DNA of 64,000 bases from Punica granatum (GCF_007655135.1 NC_045127.1:41923538-41987537), one strand, 5' to 3'; positions 35,920 to 47,647 are shown, counted from the first letter of the stretch. Numbers and translations: made by a program. The notes: generated by a model not told the origin, from the sequence alone.

Positions 35920-36056
35920 AGTGACATATGCTCTCATCTGGTAGTCAAGAGGTTTTAGCTTCGATAGTTAGTGAGATTATTCAAGTCCATCTATTAACTA
36001 ATAAGATTTTTATTTTATTGTATTGGGCTTACAGACTTCTGTTGTAGTTAAAAAAA
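35920..36056 (+). mobile_element. SINE family A copy
   Basis: Contains agcttcgatagttagtgaga (box-B-like region) and ends tattgggcttacagacttct followed by gttgtagttaaaaaaag, matching the copy at 19676-19822 in block order. Confidence 0.5.
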
Positions 36057-36134
36057 GAATTGCCAATAATAAGAAAATAAATAAACGAGAGAGTAGCGAA
36101 TAAAAAAGAAGAATTAGAAACATTTTGAGTTGGT

Positions 36135-36228
36135 ACATTTGGTTTGGTGGAATCAGATTCTCTTAAGTAGAATTTTACGTTCGAGACTTATTAATGGAGA
36201 AAACTCACAACCATGAGATAGTAGACTG
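36135..36228 (+). mobile_element. SINE family B copy, diverged
   Basis: tggtggaatcagattctctt ... attttacgttcgagacttat ... gagaaaactcacaaccatga follows the block order of SINE family B. It is the most diverged of the four copies. Confidence 0.35.
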
Positions 36229-36682
36229 ACCAAACTTGGAAGATTAATTGGAATGTATTATAGTTTCAGATATCATGTCGTGTTACAAAAAAAAAAAGAG
36301 CTGGAATATCTTTATTTACCAGGAAAAAGCTGGTCCCAGATTGGGTGGCCGCGATCTTTGAAGTATGTTCTAAACTTAAAGCACGTGTTTGAGCGGTTAT
36401 AATGATTTGATGAATCTTCAATTTTGATAAATAAATTGATAGATCGTTCCATCCTTTTCTTCCATTATTGGTCATGTCGTAATACCCTCAATGGGGCCCA
36501 CATAGTTTGGCTCCATTTTCCTGTATCCATCTCCTCTCGTCGAAAGTCGACACGCATCCTTATATTATATCAAAGGCCTATATTTTTCCTCTTTTTTCTA
36601 TGATATAAGCAAAGTAAAAATTTATTCAGAAAAATTACTAAGAAATTAATAAAAGCAACAACTCAAATTCTAAAAAATTATT

Positions 36683-36709
36683 AAAATAATAATAATAATA
36701 ATAATAATA
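36683..36709. repeat. (AAT)n microsatellite
   Basis: About eight to nine aat units in a row. AT-rich sequence without genes surrounds it. Confidence 0.8.
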
Positions 36710-36904
36710 CAAAACATTAAAAATACTTAAAAATTAAAGATCATTTAGAAAATTTTTAAAAAGTTTATGAATGTAACAAATTAAAATCTGAAATAAAAAA
36801 GATAATGAAATTGACAATGCTTTCAGACAAAAGTGAAAAAATAATTAAAATTTAAGTATTGTGCAGAAAATTTTAGCATAAAATTAAGAAAAAAATAGAA
36901 ATAA

Positions 36905-37080
36905 CATTAAATTTGCAGAAATATTATAAGGTGTCATCCTAGGATTCCATTTCCTAGTACCATGACCAAAATGACCTCCTGCTTCCATCATCTCTTCTAA
37001 ATTGATGTTCCAATATCTTCTTGTCATTTCTCCCTCCATTTCCTCTTCTTCTTTTTTCCAAAAAAGCGATGAGGTGCCCT
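36905..37080 (-). pseudogene. rps2: Plastid rps2 5' fragment inserted in nuclear DNA (NUPT)
   Basis: From the ATG at 37027-37025 the minus strand reads [20 protein letters not shown], then [14 protein letters not shown]: the first 35 or so residues of plastid ribosomal protein S2, in which I recall Val instead of the second Gly and Ala instead of Thr. Reading on downstream it loses the match after an extra Asn codon and runs into AT-rich nuclear DNA. About 50 bp upstream of the ATG may be plastid leader. The fragment cannot encode a functional S2. It is a nuclear copy of plastid DNA. Confidence 0.85.
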
Positions 37081-37629
37081 GAATTAGAAAATGCAAAAAT
37101 TAGAAACTATAATTGAATTTCTAGAATTTAAAATGTAAATGAAAAATAAAATAAAATGCATGAATTAAATAATTATAAAATTATAAAACTATGAAAAATT
37201 AAAACAACTCGAGAATTATTAAAAAAACCTATTTAAATGAAAATAATTTGAACGTAAGTGAAAATTCTAGAAAGGTTAGAAATTCGTATGTAAAATAAAA
37301 TAATTGAGAATTTTCCATATTTCAAATTTTTGTTGTTCTTGTAAATTTTTCTATTTTGTTTATCTAAATTTTTGCAAATTTTATATAATCTCTTACAATT
37401 AAATTAAATGTATGGAATTTCCTGAGTAATATTTAATTTCTAATTATTTTTTTATTTTCTGTGAATTTTCAATTACTTTATTAAGTTATTTAATTTTTTG
37501 TAGATTTTAATTTGTTACTTTTATAAATTTTTTATAGTTTTTCAAAAAAAAATTAATTTGTTATTCTACGGAAAATAGAAAAAGTAGAGAGAGGATTCTC
37601 ATGTGTGTTAGTATATATTCATGGAAAAC

Positions 37630-37750
37630 ATAGGCCGCTTATCAACGTGGATTGATTCAAGTCGTTATCTTAAATAAGGTCTTGGATTCGAGTCTTACAG
37701 ATGAAGAAAATCTTCGCTACCTTATAGACCGACCTGATTCGAATTGAATT
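37630..37750 (+). mobile_element. SINE family B copy
   Basis: gtggattgattcaagtcgtt ... taaggtcttggattcgagtc ... ataGACCGACCTGATTCGaatt. This is the longest copy; tggattcgagtctt is box-B-like. Shared with 27972-28075, 28625-28725 and 36135-36228. Confidence 0.5.
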
Positions 37751-37759
37751 ATTCAGAAT

Positions 37760-39540
37760 CAATATTTTTCCAAATACTAAAGCACATACGCAAAAAAAAT
37801 AAAAAAACATAGGCCCTTTATCCTTGCATGAGGACACGTATCAATTTCTCGTCAAAAGAGACATGATATCAGAATAGGAAAGGGGGACAGAAGATGCACG
37901 TCCTTTGTTGGCGCAGCTCAAGAATAATGGGCCCATCTACAGGACCCATGACCTGAACTTGGCTCTTCAAATTATTAAGCCCGTTTATTTTGTAAGAAAT
38001 TTAATTTTAACTTTAACTTTAACTTTAATTCGATACACTACACAACAAAAACATACGTTTCTCAAGTTAAATTTATAATCACATCTCATTTGTCATTTTC
38101 CACAATCAAAATCAAAATCAAAATCAAAATAACTTTAACTCTGAATCCAAACGACCTCTTAAAATCTTTCAAATCCATTTTTTGCACAATTTATTACCAA
38201 AAACAGAAAAATCGCATGTCATATACCCTAAGAAATATTTTTTAAAAAATACGTCAAGAAAAGAGGGAAATAATTGTTTACACAGGCACTGAGAACGATT
38301 TAGAGGCCGCAAGAAAATAATATGCTGTCCCACAGACTTTAATATGTCCAGTCCTCATGAGGCCAGCTTTCTGCCTCTGGTGGGTATGCCTTCCACCCCA
38401 TGATATTGTCCGATCCTCTGGGCGACCTTTCACCAAAACCAAATGTTGATTGGCCAAAAAAAAAAAGTGTTAAAAGGGCTAAAAAAAAACAACAACAACT
38501 CGTGCTTGGCAAAAAGCAAATTGACCCAAGTTTTTTTTTTTTGGGGTTTGGTGAAGAAAGAACGGGGCCTAAACCTAAAGCCCAAAACAAATAAAAACAT
38601 GCATATATATATATACACACACATATATACATATATAAGAGTCTCAAAAATATTTTTTGAATAACAGCATTTTTTTCTGTGAATTAACGGGGCAAATAAT
38701 AGCACATTTAAACCCGTGGATGGAAAAAGGAAAACGAAATGAATTGAGAGGGAAAGCAGATGATATGGGTCGATGCTAGTGGACGGTTAACGACAAATTC
38801 TTGCATGCAGAGCGGATTGACTATTGAGGGAGAAGTAGGACACAGTTTCAATGATTAAAGAGGGAGAAAGATCATAAAATTAAAATGGTTGGTCGTTAAA
38901 CCACTTAAATATTTGTAAAGGCTATTATTAAGAACACCACCACCTCACAGTGGACATTGTAGCATCGATATACCAAGGTCATAACTCATACTGTTATTTG
39001 GTTCTGACAAATGAAATATAAACCAATGGAGAATTTTTTAAATGATCCTAATCAAATAATGTGGTGAGAAAAAACCAACATAATTCTTGTAATTAATAAC
39101 AACTATATGGCAATTATTGCACCCATGTGATTAACACCTCATTTATAAGTTTGTTACATTTTAATTGATTATTTTTCATTCTATGTGACGATATAAAATC
39201 ACTTAAGAATCATTGATTGCATTGGAATATTTCTTCTCTTTTTTTTAATACTTCGATGGGATGTACATTTTCCAAAAAAATTAAGGTATATGCATGCCTA
39301 CTCCCGAATTTTCATAGAGAAATTTTTATTAAAAAAATATCAAGAAGATTGATCTGCATCTCTGATTGCTTTGAATTCATCTTGGTAAATAGAATCAAAA
39401 TTTAAATTATATCCGACATGTTTTTCATATCAATATCCAAGAATTACTATATTTCTCTTAATGTCATTGCATTTTTCATTATCTATTCATTTTCATTAGT
39501 GCATTCCAATCTCTCGAACTAAGTATGTCATAATGAAATT
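37760..39540. other. Non-coding stretch with a simple-repeat pair
   Basis: No supported gene. At 38000-38150 a short region has (aacttt)n near its left side and (aaaatc)n near its right side, with gcccgtttat and ccaaacgacc at the margins, a layout seen in small hAT-like MITEs, but no target duplication is clear. An (AT/AC)n run occurs at 38606-38635. The frame at 38339-38647 (minus) is not recognised. Confidence 0.4.
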
Positions 39541-39543
39541 GTA

Positions 39544-40493
39544 CCCGGGGCGGCTCAAGGGCTTTAGAGGCCTAAAGCGAAAAAATAGTAATGAGGCCTT
39601 TTTTTATTTTTAATAAATTTAACTAAAGTAGAAAAAAAAGGAACATTGGACAAATTTATCAAGAACTCCTTTTTGAACTTGCATTAAACTTTTAATTCTT
39701 CTTCTTCTTTTTTGGTAAATAATCGAATTCATATTTTTTTTTAGTTAACATATTTACCTATAGAAACTGCTAAAAAAATTCTTAAATATTACAAATTGTA
39801 AAGTATACCTATAAACACTACAAAAGATATATACATGTAACCAATATAAATTTAATCAAATCAAATATAAATTAAAAAGTATAATCAAGGTATAGAACAA
39901 TGGAACCTAATTAATTATATATGAAATTTGTAGATCACATCATGAAAGTGCTTCAACATGAGATGATTGCTTCAATTGTAGAGAGTTTAATTTAATAGAA
40001 AAGATGAGAAAAGAAAAATAGTTGTAAGAATAATTAGGAGTTAAAATAAAACAACTCCTTGTATAGGAGTAAATATTGAACATTAAAGCCTTGATTGAAT
40101 AATTGAACGTTAAGCCTTTGATTGAAAAGAGAACCTTAGATACTTAAGTTCAAATATTAATGAAGGCTGAGATTTGCAGGTTAACGTGCAACAGGTAGTT
40201 GGATATAATAAAAGAAATAATAGAACAAAATAAGAAAATAATTAGAAATAGAAATTAAGATTTGTCAATTAATAAGTGAGGGAGAATTCAGGAGTAACTC
40301 AGGAGTGATTAGAAAATGTTGACTGTTTTAACAAATGAGACCTTAAATTTTATTTTATTTTTGTGATGCTTTGATTATTAATTAAAATTTTGAAATATTA
40401 AATTACAATAATTAATTAATAATACTGTTACAAACCTAAAATTTAGGGGCCTAAGGCCATTGCTTTACTTGCCCAATGATTGAGCGGCCCCTG
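39544..40493. mobile_element. hAT-like non-autonomous element (about 950 bp)
   Basis: The ends read CCCGGGGCGGCTCAA on the left and, reversed, CAGGGGCCGCTCAA on the right, close to the CAGGGGCGG-type ends of plant hAT elements. Just inside, both sides carry ggcctaaagc/ggccttaggc blocks. Flanks aaattgta and aattgtgc resemble an 8-bp duplication with changes. The interior is AT-rich without a transposase. Confidence 0.55.
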
Positions 40494-40998
40494 AATTGTG
40501 CTAGCAAGCGCGGAGGATGTGCCATTAATTATAAGAGCTTTGAATCATTGGAGAAAAGGAAAAATCTTGCCTACAAGGGAAAGGTCGATTCTCCAACGCC
40601 ATGCGTGAACGGTCCAAAATTAACCATGAATAGTGTGTCTGTGAATGGTCCCAGCCTGCAGGCACATCGTGTCTATTCCTTTATATTATTTACAGAAAAT
40701 CTAGAGGGTGAATCTAATTATTTGTTCCCACGTTGAAAAATTAAGCGTATAAAAACAAATACAACGTTATATAGTACTAGTGGTCCGTGCTCCGACCCTC
40801 TTCCATGCGACCGATCATTTGGTGCTCCAAGCCACAGAAACCAAAGAGGGCTGCTCCCGCCAAAACCATACCTATCATGGACTTCATAGATTTTTCTCCC
40901 TACTAGTAAAACTCTTGTCTTATCAGAAATGAGATTTCATATAAGACGATTTGAATCTCAGATATCAAGATAACTGCTCCAGACCTTAGTGGTGTCAC

Positions 40999-41257
40999 GC
41001 TTATTTAACTAGCATAGATACTTTTCTCTAATATGTCCACTTGTCTGACTTCAAAGTCGACTCATCATGTAGAGAAATAAGCGCGAGTATTTAATTATCA
41101 TAGATGCTTTTCTCCAATATGTGCACTTGTCGTATTTCAAAGTGGACTCATCATGTAGAGAAATAAGTACGCGTGTTTAATTATCATAGATACTTTTCTT
41201 CAATGTTTACACCTGTTAAATTTAAAAATCGACTCATCATGTAGAGAGAAATAATTG
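40999..41257. repeat. Three tandem copies of an 86-bp unit
   Basis: Units start at 41013, 41099 and 41185 (catagat.cttttct) and each carries gactcatcatgtagagaaat. The spacing is exactly 86 bp twice. The third copy is the most diverged. No coding role. Confidence 0.8.
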
Positions 41258-41259
41258 CT

Positions 41260-42360
41260 TAAGCTAACTTGCATCCGGGAATGAACTGGGCCAGTCATCC
41301 CATCAAACTTTTCAATCTTGCATCAGAATCATTGATAACTTTTTCCTTTCCTTCTTAATGAATTTTTCTATTTTGCCCAAACGAGACTGAATCTTTTTCA
41401 ATGTGTCCAACATTGACCGACATGAATTTTTCTATTCTATCTAGAAGCCCAATAGACCACGACTAAATCAGTTTGATCGGATCGGCTCATTAAAGTAGTA
41501 AAACTCTCTCGGCATGAATTTGCTCCATTCATAATACTCAACTTCGAAATCTTACTCAAGGAAAACAATTGTTGAACCGCTTGAACCGATTCATGTTGGT
41601 CATCAAAACTGAATTGTTCATGTTATGACAAGATGCTTATAACACGAGATGAGATAATAGAGAAAAATAAATCGAGCACCGGATATCTGTGGTAAAATCC
41701 TCAATGGGGAAACATCCAAGAACAAAGCAGGAGAATCCACTAGATCGATAAATAAGAGATTATAGTTCTTAGAGATATCTCTCATTCCCAGCCTCCCATT
41801 TCAAAATCCAATCCCGATAAGATTCTAACATGATCTCTCAATTCTCTCCATCCTCTCACTCTAAACCGAGACTCCAAGAAGATAACTCAAAGAATTTCTC
41901 GAGAAGACCACACCATCACCGACACCGTAATTCCAAACTCTCTCTCCCCAGCCCGAGAGGCTAGGGTTTCACGGCACCAAGGAACTTTTTACAATTTGTA
42001 CAAGACCCTGTATATAGACTTATAAGAGAATATATTCCAATATCTCCAGAGATATCATAATATCTTTCATAAAATATTTCATTTGATATTTTCTCTTATG
42101 AATATATTATGAGATTATAAGAAATGCCAAAAATATAGGAAATAATATTTTCCTCCACTTTCTTCCTCTTTCCGAGTCTTCGAGTTTCCGCAATTCAGGC
42201 TTTAATACAAGGCATTCTCCAACAGAACACGTGGTGGTGAAGCCCCTCTGCAATTTAACCTAATTTCAGTTTTCACATGGGCGAGTAGATCTATAAATGG
42301 AAAAAACCATCAAGAAATGGATAATTTATATCATCCGGTTTTGAGATCGTTGAACAATAA
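41260..42360. other. Non-coding stretch, possibly old LTR-type sequence
   Basis: No gene is seen. The block 41690-42240 (caatggggaaacatcc ... ccctgtatatagacttataa ... acaaggcattctccaacaga) has the look of transcribed repetitive sequence, perhaps a solo LTR, but I cannot find matching ends. Confidence 0.3.
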
Positions 42361-42364
42361 CATG

Positions 42365-42650
42365 AAAGATTCCTAAATGTCCGATTTTTTTTCCTCTGCT
42401 GACCCGGGGTTTTTTTGCTTTTTTTTTTTTTTGAGTTCTTTGACAATGTGTTCAAAAAATGAACGTCCTTTTAGGGGAGAACCAAAAGGAATGTTAATTT
42501 TCATTCCCCAAACTGTTAAGAAACAAAAGTCAATTTTTTTGTCCTTTATTTTTTTTTCAGCTTCAATGGACTTTTTGAGGGGATCGTAGGTTAGACCTTT
42601 GCCAAGATTTAACACAAAAAGGAAATAGGATCTTTATCTGATTACCGTCT
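42365..42650 (-). pseudogene. ycf1: Plastid ycf1-like fragment in nuclear DNA (NUPT)
   Basis: The minus strand reads [20 protein letters not shown], then a [18 protein letters not shown] block and [14 protein letters not shown]. The FCFLT-x-WGM-x-PFGSP-FFEPI-x-KEL pattern is one I associate with the middle of plastid ycf1 (Tic214). About 280 bp is present without the rest of the gene, so it would be a second plastid-derived insertion. Less secure than the rps2 fragment because ycf1 evolves fast. Confidence 0.55.
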
Positions 42651-43400
42651 GTCAACCAATTTTTTGGAAATTTTGTTTCTGATAATTGAACATCATTATA
42701 GGTGCATTTAACATGCATTTCTTTATTCCAAAATCTTTTAAGTCTTCGGACTATTTGGGAAATTGAATTAATAACATACGGACTATATTTTTAGCTATTA
42801 TCAATCAAGATAATATAATATATTTTCTAATAAACTATTGGCTTACTAATATGAAACCTCTTATTACATGAGCAAATAGAATGCTATCCCAACTATTTCT
42901 ATTCATGCTTTCTCTTCTAATAATTTTCTTATATTATTTTTCATATTATCATTTATTGCAAAGTACAATTTCTTGGTAGAATAGACCAAATAAATATGAA
43001 ATTGAATTAAAAATATTCAAGATTTATATTACAAAGTTATAAATAAATAAATTTTAATTGAACGAAATATTTTCAAATGATATTTAATCTTATTAAATAG
43101 TATAGCAAAGTAATATATGTATATAGTATATGGTAATATATGTATATTGACATGTTGCCTGCTGACCAAAATTCATGGCTCCATCCCCTGGTGGCCCCGA
43201 CATTATTAGAGAGATGAATATGTAATCATGATCACCATTGATAACGGACCGAAACATAATCATGGACCGATCAAGGCCCAAAGTCGGGCCCCATCTTTCA
43301 AAGCCCATGGTCGAGATTCTGAGTCTAAATTCACGTCAAAGCCTGCCAATTTTCAGGAAAGCCCGACTCCAAATGTATTAGGATAATAATATATAGAAAT

Positions 43401-43725
43401 TAGGATAAAATTCGTTGACACCCCTATAGTTTGTAAAATGGCCAATGACACTCCCTCCTTTCAAATTAGTCATACAACACCCCTCGTTTCACTGATTTCT
43501 ACTTCTTCTTCTTTTTTCCTTAAATCAGGTCAGATTTGATTTGGTTAAACAAATCAGGTAACATGTCGGTTTGTACAATTTCGTGACAGGAGATCCACGT
43601 GGCAAAGTGAATATTCTCTTAGTGTCATATCAGCATAAGGATGGGTGGTGTGTGGCTAATTTTTTAAAAGAGGGGTGTCGCTGACCGTTTCATAAATTAT
43701 AGGGGTGTTGAAATTTACCGTTATA
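43401..43725. mobile_element. Foldback MITE (about 325 bp)
   Basis: The left end (gataaaattcgttgacaccc ctatagtttg) and the reversed right end (ggtaaatttcaacaccccta taatttatg) match, continuing through tggccaatgacactccctcc / cggtcagcgacacccctctt and on to tag.cacac.acacccc. The arms are roughly 100 bp. Target duplication not resolved. Confidence 0.6.
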
Positions 43726-43794
43726 ATTATCATATAAGAAAAAAAATCATCTACTATATATTATTTATGATTAAATAGGCAATTTTGTCACTGA

Positions 43795-44090
43795 ATTTCA
43801 CAAATTGCATCAATTTTGTCCATGACTTTGCGATTGCATCAATTTCATCCCTAATTTTGCACTTTTGCATCAATTTCGTCCATGATTTTGCACTTTTGCA
43901 TCAATATCGTCCCTAACTTTGTGCAGGTACATCAATTAGTGTTATAATTGCATCAATTTGGTCATTGTGTGGGGTGGTTGCATCGATCAAGTCACAATGC
44001 AACATTAATTTGGTCCCCTGTCACATCAATTTGGTCATGCCGTTAATTATGGTCCTTGACAATGTTAAATGGTGCAAATTGTTAAATCAA
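43795..44090. repeat. Degenerate tandem repeat around gcatcaatttcgtcc
   Basis: The string (tt)gcatcaatttcgtccatga recurs about every 29-33 bp with variants (gtccctaact, gtcattgtgt), fading out toward 44090. It has no coding sense. The adjoining sequence leads into the gene fragment at 44109. Confidence 0.6.
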
Positions 44091-44108
44091 TTTGGTCCTC
44101 GTGCTACG

Positions 44109-44626
44109 TCAAATTAGTCTCTGCGTTATTTCAAGGTCGTTATCCTCATCCTCGTCATCGTCACGAGACTCTTCATCAAACAGAAGAGAGGGATCAAGAC
44201 GCGTAGCGTCCTTGGCCCATTGGATGATCTTCTCGACTTCATCCTCCTCATTGTTAGGGTTCGAGCAGCTAGGGTCTAGATCTCGGCCATCGCAAGCAAA
44301 TGAGGTCCCTGAGGGGACTAGATTCGCGGAAGCCACAAAATGAGAAGATGATGAGGACAAGGAAGGATAAAGGGAACCTCCGAGAGCAACGAATCGAGGA
44401 GAGTGATCATCGCCCAAGATGGCCTTCAGCTCGTCGTCGTCAACTTGAGGTAGAGGAGGTGAGAGTTTTGGTCGCGAGAAGGATGGAGTGGGGCGAGGAG
44501 ATTTGAAAGCTTCGAAGTGGCGGTATCGAGGGAATGAGAAGCATAGCGGGCAATGTGGAAGTCGAGGGAAAGCTTCAAAAGGACATTGTCTTGCGCGGCC
44601 TGCAGAAGCTGCTCCATTTCATCCAT
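44109..44626 (-). pseudogene. Fragment of an unrecognised plant gene, one frameshift
   Basis: From an ATG at 44626 the minus strand reads MDEMEQLLQAAQDNVLLKLS and continues to a Ser/Asn-rich part near 44460. A one-base shift around 44465 moves the likely continuation into a neighbouring frame that reads QVDDDELKAILGDDHSPRFV and ends in a strongly acidic region (EEDEVEKIIQWAKDATRL ... SRDDDEDEDND) down to 44109. The two halves read as one protein: an N-terminal amphipathic stretch, then Ser-rich, then acidic. I do not recognise the family. The polypurine tract (44686-45866 on this strand) lies directly upstream. Confidence 0.45.
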
Positions 44627-44685
44627 ACCTGAAGGTGGATTTCCGAGAGTCGGAGGAAGAGGTAACTGAGCAAGCCCTAAATCTC

Positions 44686-45866
44686 CATCTCTCTTTCCTC
44701 TCTCTCTCTCTATCCTCTCTCTCAACTCTTGACCCTCTATCCGCTCTCTCTCATCTCTCATCTATTTACTATATCTTCTATCTCATCTCTCTTATCTCCA
44801 TCTCTCATCACTCTTTGTCCTTTCTCACCTTTCTCTCGCATCTCTCTCTTATCTCTCGACTCGCTTTCATCTCTTTCCTATCTCTCCTCTCTCTCCTCTC
44901 TCTCCTCTCCCTTTCATGTATCTCTTATCTCTCTTTCGACTCTCTATCCTCTCTCTTATCTATCTCTCCTCGCTCTCTCACCACTCTGTCTCCTCTCTCT
45001 CATCTCTCTCCTCGCTTTCATCTCTTTCCTATCTCTCTTCTTTCTCCTTTCCCGTTCATTTCTCTCTTATCTCTCTTTCGACTCTCCATCCTCTCTCTTA
45101 TCTCTCTCTCCTTGCTCTCTCACCACTCTTTCTCCTCTCTCTCATCTCTCTCCTCACTTTCATATCTTTCCTATCTCTTATCTCTCTCACGTCCCTCTCA
45201 TTTCTCTCTCATCCCTTTCTCTCGACTCTCTCTCATCTATCTCGGCTCTCTCTCCTCGCTCTCTCACCACTCTTTCTCCTTTCTCTCATCCCTTTCTCTC
45301 GACTCTTTCTCTCTCATCCCTTTCTCTCGACTCTCTCTGCTTTCTCGACTCTATCCCACTCTCTCCTCTATCTCATTTCTATTTCCTCACTCTATCTCTC
45401 ATCTCTTTCACTATCTCCTCTCTCTCTCCTCTCTCTCCTCTCTTTCTTTCTCCTCTCCTGACTCTTTCTTCTCTCTCTTTCCTCTTTTTCTCTATCTCAT
45501 CTCTCTCTCCTGTCTCTCATATCTTTCGATTCTCTCTCCCCTCTCTCATTTCTATCTCCTCTCTCTCACTCTCTCTCCGCTTTCTTTCTCTCTCCTTCTC
45601 TCTCTCCTCTCTCCTCTCTCCCATCTATTTCTTTCTCCTCTCCTGACTCTTTCTTCTCTCTCCTCTCTCTCTCTCCTCTCTTTCTCTATCTCCTGTCTCT
45701 CATATCTCTCGACCCTCTCTCTTCTCTCTCATTTCTATCTCCTCTCTCTCACACTCTCTCATTTCTTTCTCTCTCTCCTCTCTAATTTCTATCTCATCTC
45801 TCTCCAACCTCTCTCGACTCTCTTATCTCTCGCCACCCTCTCTCGACTCTCTCATCTCTCTCCACC
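44686..45866. repeat. 1.2 kb pyrimidine tract (CT-rich on plus strand)
   Basis: Nearly every base on the plus strand is C or T in ctctctc, ctctcatctct and tatctctc words, with A as the main interruption and hardly any G. The frames stay open, which creates Ser/Leu-rich chance ORFs up to 497 codons that are not genes. Words such as ttctctcctctcctgactct recur at distances of about 210 bp (45440 and 45635), so part of it arose by segmental duplication. Confidence 0.85.
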
Positions 45867-46254
45867 GTCACTCGGCAAGACCAGATCGTGTCTGTACCAA
45901 CAATGGAGGGTCATCAACATCCTCCGATCAGGATCACCGCCTACAGATCAAGCTTGTGCCTTTCCTCATGTTCGAGACTAAAGGCCTCAAGTCCGTAGTG
46001 ATTCCAGATATACAAATCTCAAAGCCTCTTCAAGAGCCCTAGTCCTCGAGCTCCAGACTGCTCTCGATGCAGCATCGCAATCTCTTCCCACGACTCTCAT
46101 TCAAGTAAAAAAATTGAAAATTTATTTGTCTCTGCTTCACAGTTTTTGTCTTAATGGTTTCCACTTAATGTTGATTTCCTGTCGATCGCCTTTATTGTGT
46201 CCATTAATTTTAGGTTTATGGAAATGAAAACCGGTTAATATATTTTGTGGTCCT

Positions 46255-46700
46255 CCCCCTCTGTATCTAGGCATTGTTTCATCTCTAGGTTGGCCAGAAA
46301 ACATATTGAATACTCTTGATAGGCTTTCTTGGTGAGAAGGTGCTCATCAGTCAATTTTGTATTGTGTGAAGATAATGTAGAGAGTAGGGATCATCTGTTT
46401 TTTGGATGCCCTTTTTCTACTGGAGTTTGGGATGAGATTTTGCAGATGTTGTGTGAAAATCGAGGCTATAAAAGCTAAAGTTTTGAACTAGAATGGGCAG
46501 GAAGGAAATATAAGGGCAAGTCATTATGGGCCATCATAGCTAGGCTGGCTTGGCATGCCTATGTTTACTATGTTTGGAAAGTGAGAAATGAGGCCATATT
46601 TGCTGGTACTGCTCCATCTCAGGCTAAAGTCTTGATGAGCATCAAGCAAGTTGTAGTTTACGGGCTATTGAGTGTTGGAGATCTGCAAAAGAGAGTGACC
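46255..46700 (+). pseudogene. LINE ORF2 zinc-binding domain relic
   Basis: The plus strand reads DHLFFGCPFSTGVWDEILQM, then SLWAIIARLAWHAYVYYVWK and RNEAIFAG: the zf-RVT domain found after the reverse transcriptase in plant LINEs. Stops interrupt it and nothing else of the element is present nearby. Confidence 0.7.
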
Positions 46701-47080
46701 AATGACCAAGGTGTTTACTTACGGCTTAACCTGTTCCTCAAATAGTTTTGCAAGTTGCGCAATCTTCTCCTTTTTGGCAGTTCTTTTCAATTCCCCATCT
46801 CGTTCCTTACTCCGGCGATCCTTCTCATCCCTTCAGCTGCTCTTATGCCGAGACTCACTGAAATGCTTGCTTTCGACTCCTTGGATCTGTTGCATCCCCA
46901 TTCTCTTCAAAATCGTCATGTATTTCCATCGGTTCGCTCCGCTCAGCTCTCGAGTCGATCCTCTCCTCATCCATGGTAGGCCATAAACCCTTGGGACTTT
47001 TCCACACGAAGAAGATGTTAACTGTAGGAAGCAATTTTACTCTCTGAGCTCCGACGTGATGGAAATCTGAGCTGATGGAA
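46700..47080. other. Open frames of uncertain meaning
   Basis: Frames are open on both strands. The minus strand reads a charged sequence (MEIHDDFEENGDATD; in a neighbouring frame ELKRTAKKEKIAQLAKLFEE) that looks more protein-like than the plus strand, so a degraded exon is possible. No family recognised. Confidence 0.2.
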
Positions 47081-47088
47081 ATCTGAGC

Positions 47089-47647
47089 TAGAGGTGTAAA
47101 TGAGATGAGACTATTCGCGAACGATTCGGGCCTGGCTCGATGAAAGCTCCGGTTCATCTCGCTATTATTAAGCTTGAGAGCGCCAGTTAAGCAAGCCGAG
47201 CCGATCTTAACAATATTCGCTTGCGAGCTTAAACGAGCTTTCATCATCATCGTCATCGTCATCATCATCATCAAACGTAGTATTTTAGTTGAACTCCACA
47301 TGATTTGAATTTGAGTACTATCAAGTTGTATTTCGTATTTTTGAATTATATTTTGCATGATATTGTTGTTTTATAATTTAGTTTGTAGTCCTTTTCTTTT
47401 CGATCCTGAACGAGCCCGAACTCAAGCCCAAGCCAAGCTCGAGCCCGACTTTTCTACTGAACTTGGCCTATTGGCCGAGCCTCACATGAGCCAAGCTTGA
47501 GCCTTTGATTTGTCAAACGAGCAAGCTCAAGCTCAGACTTTCAGGCTCGATCAAGCTCAAGCCCAAGCGTGAACCTAGGAAAAGTTTTACGAGCCAAAAC
47601 TTGAACGTTGAATATTTGGGCTAGGTTCATCTTGTTTACACTCCTAA
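47089..47647. mobile_element. hAT-type MITE (about 560 bp)
   Basis: Ends TAGAGGTGTAAATGAG and, reversed, TAGGAGTGTAAACAAG form the short inverted repeat known for hAT MITEs with TAGGGGTGTAAAC ends. Flanks atctgagc (47081-47088) and atttgagc (47648-47655) are an 8-bp duplication with one change. The interior holds many gagcttgagc/caagctcaagc words and an (ATC)n run (47239-47273). A 17-bp tandem duplication (tgatggaaatctgagc) lies just outside the left end. Confidence 0.7.

Noticed and set aside
42377..42589. 70-codon plus-strand frame
   Set aside because: It is the antisense shadow of the ycf1-like fragment.
44488..45981. 497-codon open frame rich in Ser and Leu (and overlapping frames of 305 and 181 codons)
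   Set aside because: All arise from the CT-rich tract, in which TAA, TAG and TGA can hardly occur. Three frames are open at once and show no domain.
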